Source: Hexactinellida sp. DTS-2022 (taxonomy: Eukaryota; Porifera; Hexactinellida). Taken from it: a DNA stretch of 64,000 nucleotides. The stretch lies in contig JAPNXP010000004.1 in assembly GCA_028753945.1 (NCBI GenBank), positions 4,216,001 through 4,280,000 of the forward strand, in the 5' to 3' direction. Below, piece by piece: positions 1 through 11,227 of the stretch. Every line of letters starts with the position of its first letter. Position 1 is the stretch's first letter. A program made the position numbers and the translations under genes. The notes beneath the pieces were generated by a model that saw only the letters and a program-made list of their open reading frames with translations, did no database searches and was not told the origin of the DNA.

Positions 1-527
1 TTGTTTTCTCGGCTTCTGGGTCATTATGCCTTGTGCAGGAATATGGAACAATACATACCAGGGTTTTATACAGAGGTTGGGGCATCCTGGCATCGCCCCT
101 ATTTTCCTTGGCGAATAGCAATAGCACTCTACTGCTGGATCTAGTACTAGTACTCTAATATTGTTACTGGCTTCCAGGGGCTTTGCCCCTGTACCCCACT
201 GGAGGGCTAACAGCGCCCCCTGACCCCCAGTTGGCGATGTGATTGTTTCTAGGATGCTAATGAGTAATCATAGGAAACTTTTCTGTATAAAATCCTGCAT
301 ACTTTTTAATATTTAGAGCAGGGTTTTTTTAAGGCCGATCTTGGTGTAAAATTTGCACTAAGATTTTTTGGAGTTACACCACGATTCGGGTCGGCAGCAG
401 CCTCTGTAGTGTTGAGTTACACCAAGGCCGCGCTGAGTTGCACCAAGGTCTCAACCTTAAAAAAACCCTGATTTAGAGTGTTTCTAATAGCAAAAGTCGC
501 ACTCAGTACGCAGAGCCGAGAAAACAA
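1..527. mobile_element. Possible non-autonomous element with short inverted ends
   Basis: The first 18 bases (TTGTTTTCTCGGCTTCTG) recur inverted at 511-527 with a single extra base, so the interval is bounded by short inverted repeats. The left end lies at the window edge and may start earlier. No coding sequence is visible inside. A smaller hAT-type MITE (319-470) sits within it. The family is not recognised. Confidence 0.4.
319..470. mobile_element. hAT-type MITE with 8-bp target duplication
   Basis: This is a 152-bp element with perfect 16-bp terminal inverted repeats: CAGGGTTTTTTTAAGG at the left and its complement at the right. It is flanked on both sides by the direct repeat ATTTAGAG (311-318 and 471-478). 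CAGGG-type ends plus an 8-bp duplication are the signature of hAT transposons. It has no coding capacity. Confidence 0.85.
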
Positions 528-540
528 GGTATCACTCGAT

Positions 541-1330
541 ATGGCTAGTAGCAATTTTGAGATCGGAATGTTACAACATTCCTACTGTTGCACTGGAATA
601 ACGAAGAATAATTTCCCCAAATATAGTAAATATTGCCCTCAAATGCTGGAAATTTAGTGCTGAGGACGAATCTGACAATATACAGTCGAAATGAATGCAT
701 TTGAATGGTCTATCCTTGGTTCATACTGCCGGAGAATTCCATTGGGCACTAATCTTTGAGCCCCTGAATATTTCATTTTTCCATAAATTGGGCTATGCGC
801 AATAGCTAAAGGTGATCAGTAGCTAAAATGCAACAACTGTACATAATTGGGTGCTTTTATCTCAAAAAATGCACAATCTTTTCACCAGACATATTGGAAT
901 ATATGTATCGGTGGATTATTGTCGTATATTTACTAAGTATTAGTCTATATTATAGTTCCGAAAATTGCGAAAACGTGTGTACGTCCTTTGCGGAAGTTAT
1001 TTATAACATGCATAAGGTCAACATAATAATTCAAATCGAGTAAAGTGACGTTTGTCGTGATAAACAGCTGAATCCCTCGAAAGTAAATTTATGATGACGT
1101 CATAAACAAAAATACAGATGACGTCTGATTAAAATAATTTATACATCAATCGATAGGTTTTCTTACGCCCTATTCAAATATACAACTTTCATGTCATGGC
1201 GACATATAGATCAATAGTTATTACCGATAGTGTGAAAAATTAGTCGTGTGATGACGTCACCGTTTGCGTGAAAACCAACAAATTTCAAAAATGTTGTCTG
1301 GGCTTAAACTATTCCTAGTGACCTAAAGTA
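541..1330. other. Intergenic AT-rich stretch, no gene seen
   Basis: No convincing coding sequence or repeat was found. Three CRE-like sites (TGACGTC cores near 1093, 1119 and 1253) occur within about 170 bases; with no gene nearby they are probably chance or part of an unrecognised repeat. Confidence 0.4.
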
Positions 1331-2927
1331 TCAATTAAAACCTTAAAAAGTTTGGTTAGGCACTTCCTTAGATGGTTAGGGTTTTTACCCTGTATATAAT
1401 AGACAACAGTAACCTGCAAGACCTCTACACGGAGTACCTAAAGGATAACTCTACACCAATCGATAGAGCAGAAATAATAAGAACTCTAAACAGCTTAAAG
1501 ATAAGCCTCTTAAACGTGGACCGGCATACCAAATTACAAACACCGACGACAGAGTTCCCACCTTTTACTTCAAATAAAGAGCCACAAAACAACATTCGTA
1601 ACCACAACGACAAAATACACCGAAATCTACGCATACAACTTAGGAGCTAAAACTCTATCCAAAATAGCAAGACCAGTAGTAAACCACAAAACATCAATTA
1701 CCACCTTAACATCGCAACACCTTAGAAAGCACATAACCCCAATAATACAAAAATGCCCTTATCTAACACAAGATATTTTTGAAACAATCGACAAATTGCA
1801 ACGAATTAATAGACCCGAGACCATCTACACAGGAGACATCGAAGCATTTTACCCCTCCACACCACACTGCCTCGTACTAGAAGCATTCGAACATTACCAC
1901 CCCTCAAAGCACCGTGAACATAGACTCCTCAGAGACCTGTTGTGTGGTATTTTGAGACGCCTATATGATACACTCTATACACCATGGATGTGCTATTACA
2001 AATTAGACTGTGGTATTTTGAGACGCTGTGGTATTCTGAGGCGCAACTATACAAGGTAAATTATATCCACTCTAACTATAAGTTTACTGAACATTTAATG
2101 TTATACTTAATTATTAATTAATTAATTAAATTGTGAATTTGAGACTTAGTATAACTAGTGAATTCTGGATTTGCTTTTCCAATCTACTGTGGTATTTCGA
2201 GCGCTGGTAGTGAAAATAATTTTCCACTTTACAGATAATTGTAATCCACTTGCTTTATTAAAAGAAGGTGTTTATTTATTAAGGCGTACCAGCCTTGGGA
2301 AACAAGACAAAGTACGTACTAACGGAAGGCATGTCTAAATCCGTATGCATAATCCACAGGTCGAAATGCTGACTTGTTGAATTGTGTAAATACGATGTAA
2401 AGGGTATACAGTCTTCAAACATACTCAACGATAATATAAAAGTATTTTGGTTGTCACGTACTCAGACAATCAAAACACTAACGAAGTTCTGCTGACAATT
2501 TTCTAAGAGTACATACTAGCAGAATTTAGTTGGGAATAGAAATTGGTACGTCTGATTCGAGTATGTACTGAATTGATAATTGCAATGCAATTTACCCAGT
2601 AATTGTAAAATAAATCAAATGAATATATCTACATAACATTACAAATTGATTTTAATTGAAAATAAATCGAACTAATAGTAGGTTAAGGGATAATTATATA
2701 ATTATATAATCGTTAGGAAATAGGGAAATTTTTCGTACAGAAGTCAAACATTAGATTGGTTGAAGTTGCAAAATGAGGACCAGGGTGATCCAGTTGGCTA
2801 TAATTTGAAAAGTAACTACTTTTTCCTATTTTGAGTAGATAAGTTACCCTTATTAATTAAGCAATTTTAATTCGAAAGACATCAAATACAAATTGTTCAA
2901 ATAAATTTCATTATCATATTAACTTAC

Positions 2928-3558
2928 ATAATCTCGAACGTCAATGTGCATGCCTGTCCATGTGTATCTTTGCTGAACTGAATGAAGAGTGGCGTGAATC
3001 CCTGGATGACCAACTTGGTCATGGAGCCTTTGATAAATATCATCCAACTGAGACTTCAATGGAACTTCCAAATCTGTTTCTGTACCTCCCAGTTTAACTC
3101 TCTAAGGAGAAGATTAATTAAAACTATTAAATCAAATATAGTAGAACCTGCTAAGTAATAAGGACCAGGAAAGCAGGGCAAAATGGCCGTTATAGACAAG
3201 TAACCGTTATGCAGTGGCTGTTAATTAAAGAGGATCTACTGTATTTTTAATTAATATATAAATAATGGGATTATTTATTAGTATAGCGAGTCATTTTTGG
3301 GGTTAAAAAAAATCTCACCTTGAATAGTGTGTCGGATTCTGCAATGAAATAGGAGGACAGTTTTCTTTTGTAATTCCATCTTGTTTGCCGTGAGTCTTGT
3401 ACTGTCTCAGGATATTTTTGTTCGCGAAGAAACTGAATAATTTCTTGATACTCTTCTGAATTCATTTGAAAATCAGAATAGAAATGATTGATTATTTGGT
3501 TTGGTTTGATTAGTTTGTTTGATTGATTGATTGATTGTGTTGTGATAGTTGTAGACAA
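2928..3558 (-). pseudogene. Ginger integrase N-terminal fragment (two exons)
   Basis: Exon 3558-3319 codes for SEEYQEIIQFLREQKYPE and ends at a GTGAG donor. Exon 3101-2928 follows an AG acceptor and ends at GTAAGT. The junction reads LFKRVKLGG. The second exon contains LHDQVGHPGIHATLHSVQQR and YTWTGMHIDV, the H..GH...T...Q.RY.W.GM pattern of the H2C2 zinc-binding domain of retroviral-like integrases used by Ginger and KRBA2-type proteins. The DDE core expected downstream is absent, so the gene is truncated. A small pogo-type MITE (3139-3243) begins just beyond exon 2, within the intron. Confidence 0.65.
3139..3243. mobile_element. pogo/Tigger-type MITE inside the Ginger element
   Basis: The sequence begins TAGTAGAACCTGC and ends AGGATCTACTGTA, the diverged inverted ends of the pogo-type MITE family that is common in this window. 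It is about 105 bp long and non-coding. Confidence 0.6.
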
Positions 3559-4999
3559 GGAGAGTAATATAATTTACCTTATATAGTTGCGCCTCAGAAT
3601 ACCACAGCGTCTCAAAATACCACAGTCTAATTTGTAATAGCACATCCATGGTGTATAGAGTGTATCATATAGGCGTCTCAAAATACCACACAACAGACCT
3701 ACTAAAATTCAACTATGTCACAGACGGAATCACCTTTTTCGACATGGGAACAAAAGGCATACCAATGGGACTCCCCCTAGCACCGGAATTAGCACGCATG
3801 ACTACGGCCTTCCTCCTACGAAACTACGAGCAACCACTAGGAGAAACATTAACACTATATTTCGATGATGTAGCAGCCACCTACCCCATAGATAATCTAC
3901 CTCTGCATCCCTTTAACTTAAAGGACACAACCCCAAACGAAACCCAGGACGCCCGTTACGACCCGACTAAGAAGCAGTTCTCACCATATACCCAAGCATT
4001 CCGTCAATGTGTACCTCTTCACCCCTCACTCCCACCATCCGAGCAGAAAACTCTGTGAGAAAACCTACTATGGTTCTGCATTTAGAGCTACACAAATAGG
4101 CACCAGGCCAGGAACAACCCTACAACACCTCCTCGCAAAATACCTACCAGCACTCCACAGACTAGGACATTTAGCAAATGAAGTCGTGAAAAACCTAACA
4201 GAAATCACTTATTTCCCAAAAAAACCATAAAAGCATCTGAACCATATGTACCAAGCATCACGTATACATTTAGTGACACAAGACCAACGATGAAACAACT
4301 CCCAATCGCGAAACAAGAATTTAAATTGATTCCCAAAATTCCATTAGCGCCACTGAAAGGACTCCTAAGCTATACAGCACCATTAAGAAAATCTACACAC
4401 AACGTACATAAATGCACCAGCGACTCATGCCTAAACTGCACCAACTACTCGATACTAACGGAGGCAAACATACCCATACCAATACTCCCGTGCACACGCA
4501 TCAGATGTCTATACCTCCTGTACCACAAAGAACCCGGCGAACCCAAAAATTTTTACCTCCACCACACCAACCTATGCAAAGGGGAACTAGCTACAACTGG
4601 AACACTAAACCGCATACAGATGCACTTAGAACAAAAAGACCTCCTATGGCAAGTATTAGCAACCTTCCCAGCTACTACATAGCACCCTTAAAAGGAAACA
4701 CAGAGAAACAAATAACATGGGAAAAAAAACTGAGAGATAAATACCAAGGATGCATTATCCACGCGCCAAAATCACTCCGACAATTTTATGGAAGGGAAAT
4801 ACTGGAAAACCTAATACCCGCAAACGTAACACCGCCAACATAAAAAACCCAAGCAAAGAGACCTCGCAACTTTTTAAAAACACCTGCAACGAAAGTAAAC
4901 TTTATGCAAAATCAGATAAAACCCAAGTCCCCCTATATCCCTAATTTGGATGCGTTACATGCAACCCGTAACACCTACCAACCCTCAACTTCTTAAGCG

Positions 5000-6003
5000 A
5001 GTTGATTTCCAACTAAAAGGGAATCAAGCTCTTTAAAATGTCTTTGTTGATAGATCATTAATCTCATCAAGAAATGGCTCCAAATTGAATTCACCATCAG
5101 TAGTGGAATACTTAGCGAGATATTGTTAATTCGTTAACGACTTTCAAAACCAGTTTGACATTTTGACGCTCTATGCTAGACGGAAAACATGACTCCATAG
5201 TCAAATGAGGAGCTAACTTGGCTAAACTTGTTCTTTTCTGAATTATATAATTGACATACATCTTCAAAGGATGCACAACCGAACTTAAGGGGATAATCAC
5301 AATAAGAACTAGAGTTGTATTTTAAAGCAAGTTCCTGCAAAACAGATTCAATTTATCGGATGTCACTAATTGCTGCAATGGGAACGGATAAACTCTGCCC
5401 ATTAAAATAGGCTGAGGTGGATAAATAAGCATTGATTTCAAAGTACAAATCTACTGAGATATTTTTTTCAGCCATTTTAGCGAGAACAAACGTTATGTTG
5501 CTCTCATTAAGGAAACCACACCAACCAACTAGGTAAAGAAATCAAGGTTAACTTATCTTTCAAGTGCTGTAGAGAGTTGACCACAAACTTCTCTTTCTCT
5601 TGACTCTTGGATCTCAAGCTGAGTTGTAGTGTTTGGTTCATCAAGTCTTCCTCTTTTGCATCGTATGAGAAGCGATTCCGTTTGTTAGGTTTGGATGAGT
5701 AATATGCCGGGCAGCCAGGCAGTAAACTTGGCACAGCGCCTTCTTTCAGCTTTGGCTTCGCCCGTGGTGCTTCAGTAAAAGTACCATCTCCTCTTGGGAC
5801 TTGGAAAGTGCAGTCTGTCTTCTTTCTGAAAATGGTTGATACATACATAGACCACCTTCAGGCCACCGATATCCTCGCGACGAAGAGCTCATGTCCAGGC
5901 ATGATTCAGGGTTGGTGGATTTTGAGGCATCTTGAACACAGGAACATGGTCATCTGGGTTGTAGTTGCTCTTGCATCCGGGGACAGAACACGAGTTAGGC
6001 ATG
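5000..6003 (-). pseudogene. P-element/THAP9-type transposase, decayed
   Basis: Read on the minus strand from 6003, the sequence opens with a THAP zinc finger: MPNSCSVPGCKSNYNPD (C-x4-C), then VPVFKMPQNPP, then a VCINHF stretch supplying the C-x2-H. Next comes RGDGTFTEAPRAKPKLKEGA with the AVPSLLPGCP box (about 5,700-5,780). A later block (5,300-5,110) reads SSIERQNVKLVLKVVNE, a segment typical of P-element/THAP9 transposases. An in-frame stop follows NHAWT inside the finger and the frame changes soon after, so the copy is dead. Most of the catalytic region is missing or unrecognisable. Confidence 0.82.
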
Positions 6004-7060
6004 AATAGAAGTTAATATGAATTAAATACCAAAGCGAAATAAAAGAATGAGATTTTACGTCAATAGAAGAGTTTGGAATAAAATCTGATCAAGTTGTATA
6101 TATTTCAAGAATAATATGATCGTAAATCTTATACAATGCTTCAGTTAGTGTAATTCGTTTCAGTATAAGTGTAGATTTATATTTTAGACAAGCGAGCGGA
6201 GCGAGCGAGAAAAATATTTGGGGTTTCCAGGGATCTTGGCCAATGAATAGGGGAAATTGGAGACTCGTAAGGGATATGACTCAAATGTTTTGGAAAGTTT
6301 GAAGTCATTAAATTGAATTCAATGGATTAAAGCACTGAAATAGTTACAAAATGTTTTACTTGGGGGGCATTGCCCTGCGTCAAGGAATTTTACCAGGGGG
6401 TACTTCCACCCTACGCACTCCCCGTAATGACTTCCCTGCTTCGCGACGGATCGGTGGTACGCCCTTCAAGTTACCGACCGCTATGCGGCCTTACTTATCG
6501 CTCTTTCTCCATGGAAAATGGGAGAAAGCCACCATTGGAGGATATTATATAGATCCCTTTCTACCAATTTCCATAGTTTTAACTTGTTTACCTAAAATAG
6601 CCGTTGAAAGCTAGCTTCTAGGTTGATTTTGAATTTTTATCAATTTGTTTACCTATTTGTGTAAACAAGTAAAACAACAACAACAAATATTAATATTATA
6701 AAATAATAAATGGGAGATTCGAAATCAGTATACTTGTTTACCTATTATAACATTTTGTAAGCTACTTTTTATCTCAACTATACACATAAATGCTTTTTAT
6801 ATTCCCCCATCACTTTAATACATTCCGGGCAAACATACAAACAAACAATTTAAACAAACACACAACCATCGAGTTTTAGTAATATTGATTTTGAGTAGAA
6901 GAAGCAATATTTATATCAAATTAGTGGCCTTAATGCCCTCTAATTTTCGGGGACCTTGATCAAACACGACTTTTTTCGGGGGGTCTAGGGACAAAAAATG
7001 CCAATTTTTCGGGGGATCCCCCGAAAAAATCCTTAGAGGGAACACTGGTCGGCACAGTAA
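6004..7060. repeat. Repeat-derived stretch with Helitron-like fragment
   Basis: No gene is visible. About 6,430-6,881 matches the 20,195-20,904 and 42,360-42,624 repeats (shared blocks around TTCCCCCATCACTTTAATAC and ATCGAGTTTTA), so it is a reverse-oriented copy of that Helitron-like family. At 6,188-6,207 there is a GCGAGCGGAGCGAGCGAG stretch. Near 7,002-7,030 a GC-rich palindrome (TTTTTCGGGGG / CCCCCGAAAAA) lies just before the modular repeat block. Confidence 0.6.
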
Positions 7061-7064
7061 TAAA

Positions 7065-9910
7065 AATCCAAAATTGCAGCCTGTGCCGACGCATGTTCTT
7101 TTGGTGGCACTATATTTTGTTGGTTGTATATTCATAGTGCCTCCAAAGGAACATGCTGTCGGCACAGGCTGCAATTTTGGATTTTTTTTTTGCCATGTCA
7201 TCAGCGCCTCAAGGTGTCAAGAACCATTTGTTAATTGGTCCGAGGCACAAGGAACGGTAGATAAATTTGAAGTTTGTTTCTATCATAAACCATCTTGAGT
7301 TTAATGCCATTCATTCATTATGTATTGATAATAAATTATATTATTAGTTAGTTATTTTAGCAATGTTATCCACGGTGAGTGAGTTAAGTCAACAAATTCC
7401 TTATATTATATTATTTTATTTAATCCATTGTATGGTAGGTAATACTACAATTAAATAGAAGCCAGCTGGAATTTATAAGTTAAATCAATATATTTATCGC
7501 GAGGTGAATCAATAGAGTAAGATTTACAAGTAAAATCAATATAATTATTACAAGTTGAAACAATGGAATTAGATTTCACAGTTTTATTGAAATTGAAGTG
7601 TTGAGTAAACAAAGGAATTTCAACTCCCATTTATGGCATAAATTAAACGAATTTTCACAAACTTTCTTCTCCCATCACACGCAGAACTTTAAGATGAATC
7701 TAAATATGAAATAAAATTTGGGGTTTATTAAAACATATTTTGAGTTATGGACCAGACAAATTTTGAAAGGTGTTAAAGATGTGTCAAAAATTTCTTAATA
7801 CAAATTCGTAACCCCAGGTGCAAATTAGACGGTCCCTCCGCAAACTACATGCCAAGTTTCAGCCCTTAATGTATACAGGTGTGGCCAGGGCACCTGCTAC
7901 GGAGAAATAAAAATAAAAAATATATCCAAAATTGCAGCCTGCGCCGACGCATGTTCCTTTGGTGGCACTATATTTTGTTGGTGGTTTATTGATAGTGCCT
8001 CCAAAGGAACATGCTGTCGGCGCAGGCTGCAATTTTGGATTTTTTTCGACAAGTCATCAACGCCCAAGGTGTGAAGAAGCATTTGTTATTTGGTCCGAGT
8101 CACAAGGAACGGTAGATAAATTTGAAGTTTGTTTCTATCATAAACCATCTTGAGTTTAATGCCATTCATTCATTATGTATTGATAATAAATTATATTATT
8201 AGTTAATTATTTTAGCAATGTTATCCACGGTGATTTGAGTTTAGTCAACAAATTCCTTGTATTATTATATTTTATTTAATCCATTGTATAGTAATACTAC
8301 AATTAAATAGAAGCCAGCTGGAATTTATAAGTTGAATCAATTTAATTATCGCAAGTTGAAACAATAGTGAAAGATTTAACAAGTAAAATCAATATAATTA
8401 TTACAAGTTGAAACAATGGAATTAGATTTCACAGTTTTATTGAAATTGAAGTGTTGAGTAAACAAAGGAATTTCAACTCCCATTTATGGCAGAAATTAAA
8501 CCAATTTTAACAAATTTTCTTCTCCCATCAGACGCAGAATTTTAAGATGAATCTAAATATGAAATAAAATTTGGGGTTTATTAAAACATATTTTGAGTTA
8601 TGGACCAGACAAATTTTGAAAGGTGTTAAAGATGTGTCAAAAATTTCTTAATAAAAATTCGTAACCCCAGGTGCAAATTAGACGGTCCCTCCGCAACTAC
8701 ATGCCAAGTTTCAGCCCTCAATGTATACAGGTGTGGCCAGGGCACCTACTACGGAGAAATAAAAAAAAGATTTAACAAGTCAAATCAATATAATTATTAC
8801 AAGTTGAAACAAAAGAATTAGATTTAACACTTTCAATGGAACTGAAGTGTTAGTAAACAAAGGAAACTTGCAACTCTATTGTGGCACTAACGAAACCCAA
8901 TTTAAAAATTCGTGCACTGTGAAAAGGTGTAGAATTTAATTCTCTATCGAATGCATATAAATTAAATATTCGCGCACTATTTATTGTTCTTTTTCAAATA
9001 TTAAACAGGTGCAAAAATGTGTCCAAAAAAATGTAATAAAAAATCGTGACCCCAGGTGCACATCTCTAACCCATGAGACACCCAACCTAAAAATTTGGGC
9101 TCTTAGTTGATTAAACTCTGTTCTGTGGACGATCTACGGACTAATAATAAAAAAATCGTAACCCCAGGTGCAAATTAGACGGTCCTATCGCACCTACATG
9201 CCAAGTTTTAGCCCATCAACTCTAAAGCTCTGGCCAGGGCACCGTCTACGGAGAAAAAAAAAAAAAATAATAATAAAGGCAGTGATTCCAATACTGGGCC
9301 ACTATACTATAGTATAGTCGGCACAGTAATAATAATAATTACCAAGGCAGTAAGATTAGAACTGGGCCACTATACTATAGTATAGTCGGCACAGTAATAA
9401 AGGCAGTGATTTCAATACTGGGCCACTATACTATAGTATAGTCGGCACAGTAAAAATAAAAATAAAGGCAGTAAGATTAGAACTGGGCCACTATACTATA
9501 GTATAGTCGGCACAGTAATAATAAAGGCAGTGATTCCAATACTGGGCCACTATACTATAGTATAGTCGGCACAGTAATAATATACCAAGGCAGTGATTCC
9601 AATACTGGGCCACTATACTATAGTATAGTCGGCACAGTAATAATAATAATAAAAATAATAAAGGCAGTGATTTCAATACTGGGGCACTATACTATAGTAT
9701 AGTCGGCACAGTAAAAATAATAATAATAAAAAATCCAAAATTGCAGCTGTGCCGACGCATGTTCCTTTGGTGGCACTATCAATAGACCAAGACCAAAATA
9801 TAGTGCCACCAAAGGAACATGCGTCGGCACAGGCTGCAATTTTGGATTTTTTTTACTGTGCCGACTATACTATAGTATAGTGGCCCAGTTCTAATCTTAC
9901 TGCCTTGGAT
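7065..9910 (-). repeat. Modular composite repeat block, reverse orientation
   Basis: This block has the same parts as the 44.6-64 kb array, mostly reversed. The roughly 118-bp palindromes lie at about 7,065-7,184, 7,923-8,043 and 9,729-9,850. Bodies ending (in this orientation) CTACGGAG lie at 7,189-7,900 and 8,044-8,756, with a hybrid body at 8,770-9,256. Seven consecutive 54-bp modules occupy 9,276-9,716, separated by AAT/AAAT simple sequence, and one inverted module follows at 9,854-9,906. Open reading frames here are fortuitous translations of repeats. Confidence 0.9.
9276..9716 (-). repeat. Run of seven ~54-bp palindrome-core modules
   Basis: Each module runs from AAGGCAGT through CTGGGCC, the core ACTATACTATAGTATAGT and CGGCACAGTAA. 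Two alternating types occur: one with GTGATTCCAATACT and one with GTAAGATTAGAACT before the core. The spacers are short, variable A/T simple sequence and not unique DNA. Confidence 0.92.
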
Positions 9911-10877
9911 TTTGTTTTATTTCTCCGTGTCGCCTCCCCAGGCTAAACCATAAGTGCTAGAGCTCTGAGATTTTCAGGATAGGTGTCTGGTTGTTGATTA
10001 ATGTGCATCTCGTGGCCCGATTTTTCAATTTCGACTTGGAAAATCTTTTAACGGGACTTTCAGCTTTTTTTGTCCCATAAGAAAATAAAAGCAATAACAA
10101 GAAATTTTTTAGAATTATTAGTATCAGAAAAGTATTTTGCAACTGATAGCTCTTCACGATTTTTTTAACCCGTCCTCATTTTCCTGATAATTAGGCTCAA
10201 AGTTGCCACAATTCACCCTTAATTAAGTTTCTAAAATCGTAAATTAAGTTTCTAAAATCGTAAATTCATTAATATTCAATTATGCAATTATTTCGTGGTT
10301 TCGATGAAGATCTACTATTTATGAATAATTCAATTAGATTCAGTGTTATTTCGATTCAAGTTATTATTGATATCATAATTACAATACAGAATTCTAGTGT
10401 ATATGAATAATTAATTTACATTCAATGCTAAATATTGCTATATAAATCGATTTCTATTACATAGTTGTATTAAAGTTTTCTCCTATATGAAAATTCAATT
10501 TCACTCAACAATTATTCAATTTCACTCAACAATTATTCAATTTCAGAACGATTTCTGATATTCAAACAATGGGTTACGTAATGAGATGGAATATCTATTT
10601 GTATAAATATTTGTCTATGTGTGTGCTTGGTCCCCGAAATGTATTAGAGTATAAGGGGGGGTTTATAACGCATTTATAATGGAAATATAAACTTAATCCC
10701 ATATGTCATTCAAAGTAAGCGAGTATGCTGATTTCAATTAAAAAAAATCCAAAATTGCAGCTGTATTCCTCTTATATTATGACAAGTACGGCATATTGCT
10801 ATTTTTAATATGCGTAAATTTAGTTTTCTCAATACTTAGACTTCGCCTTTTGTCATTAGAAGGGCTCCACTTCCAGC
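9911..10877. other. AT-rich region upstream of NUP210
   Basis: No gene is seen. Two short direct duplications occur (AATTAAGTTTCTAAAATCGT near 10,219-10,262 and CAATTTCACTCAACAATTAT near 10,496-10,545). A single half-arm of the palindromic module (AATCCAAAATTGCAGCTG) lies at 10,746-10,763. The NUP210 promoter should be in the last few hundred bases, but no clear TATA or initiator was identified. Confidence 0.5.
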
Positions 10878-11227
10878 ATGTTACCCTATACCTATATTTC
10901 CCGACTACAATGTCTGCTGCTTGCTATGTCTGTTCTTACACAACTCTCCCTGCAATCGAGTATGGAGATTGCTCTAAACCAACCACAAGTGTTGCTGCCT
11001 GCTAATCCCGAGTCCGGAGTGCGAGCTAACTTCACACTCAAGGCAGTGGACGGTTGTTTCACGTGGAAGAGCACTCGGCCCGAGGTGGCCTCCGTGCGGC
11101 CTCTGTTCCTGCTGCCAGACAAGCCGCAGTGCTCGCGTCACGGAGTCGTGACGTCAGAGACTGACGCGATCACACGACTGAGTGCTGTCGTTCTGGCTGA
11201 AGAGCTGATCAGTGGACATCTGCTCAG
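10878..11227 (+). CDS. NUP210: NUP210 exon 1: signal peptide and N-terminus
   Basis: Codes for residues 1-117. The first Met (MLPYTYISRLQCLLLAMSVL) gives a plausible signal peptide; a second in-frame Met at 10926 is possible but would shorten it. The mature part has LPANPESGVRANFTLKAVDG and CFTWKSTRPEVASV, matching the gp210 N-terminus. The exon ends at an atypical GTTATG donor in phase 2, supported by the join LLR-CD to exon 2. Confidence 0.93.

Larger units (their letters stand above)
1938..3695. mobile_element. Ginger-type DNA transposon inserted in the RT element
   Basis: This 1,758-bp element has terminal inverted repeats of about 129 bp (1938-2066 and 3567-3695, one mismatch seen) that start TGTTGTGTGG. 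The 4-bp direct repeat GACC flanks it (1934-1937 and 3696-3699). TGTNR ends, a 4-bp duplication and an integrase-like protein fit the Ginger superfamily. Three copies of the submotif TGTGGTATTTTGAGACGC or close variants lie inside each arm. The integrase zinc-binding part is present on the minus strand, but no catalytic core was found, so this copy is probably non-autonomous. Confidence 0.7.
1372..4950 (+). mobile_element. Penelope-like reverse transcriptase element, broken
   Basis: The + strand codes for parts of a reverse transcriptase. One stretch reads SKIARPVVNHKTS followed by TGDIEAFYPSTP (around 1,660-1,860), which resemble the RPI..S and DxxxFY motifs. After an insertion, KGIPMGLPLAPELA and LYFDDV (3,750-3,870) follow, the latter being the YxDD catalytic box. 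Further on (4,290-4,842) a Cys-rich linker HKCTSDSCLNC is followed by RCLYLLYH and an NRIQMH stretch, an arrangement like the linker plus GIY-YIG endonuclease of Penelope-like elements. The coding strand is very rich in A and C, unlike its surroundings. It is broken in at least two places besides the inserted transposon. A different non-LTR RT lineage is the main alternative. Confidence 0.55.

Noticed and set aside
828-1043. Small open frame of 71 codons
   Set aside because: AT-rich, no homology, no splice or start context; likely chance.
1085-1260. Cluster of CRE-like TGACGTC sites as a regulatory module
   Set aside because: No gene nearby and AT-rich background; too little support to call a regulatory element.
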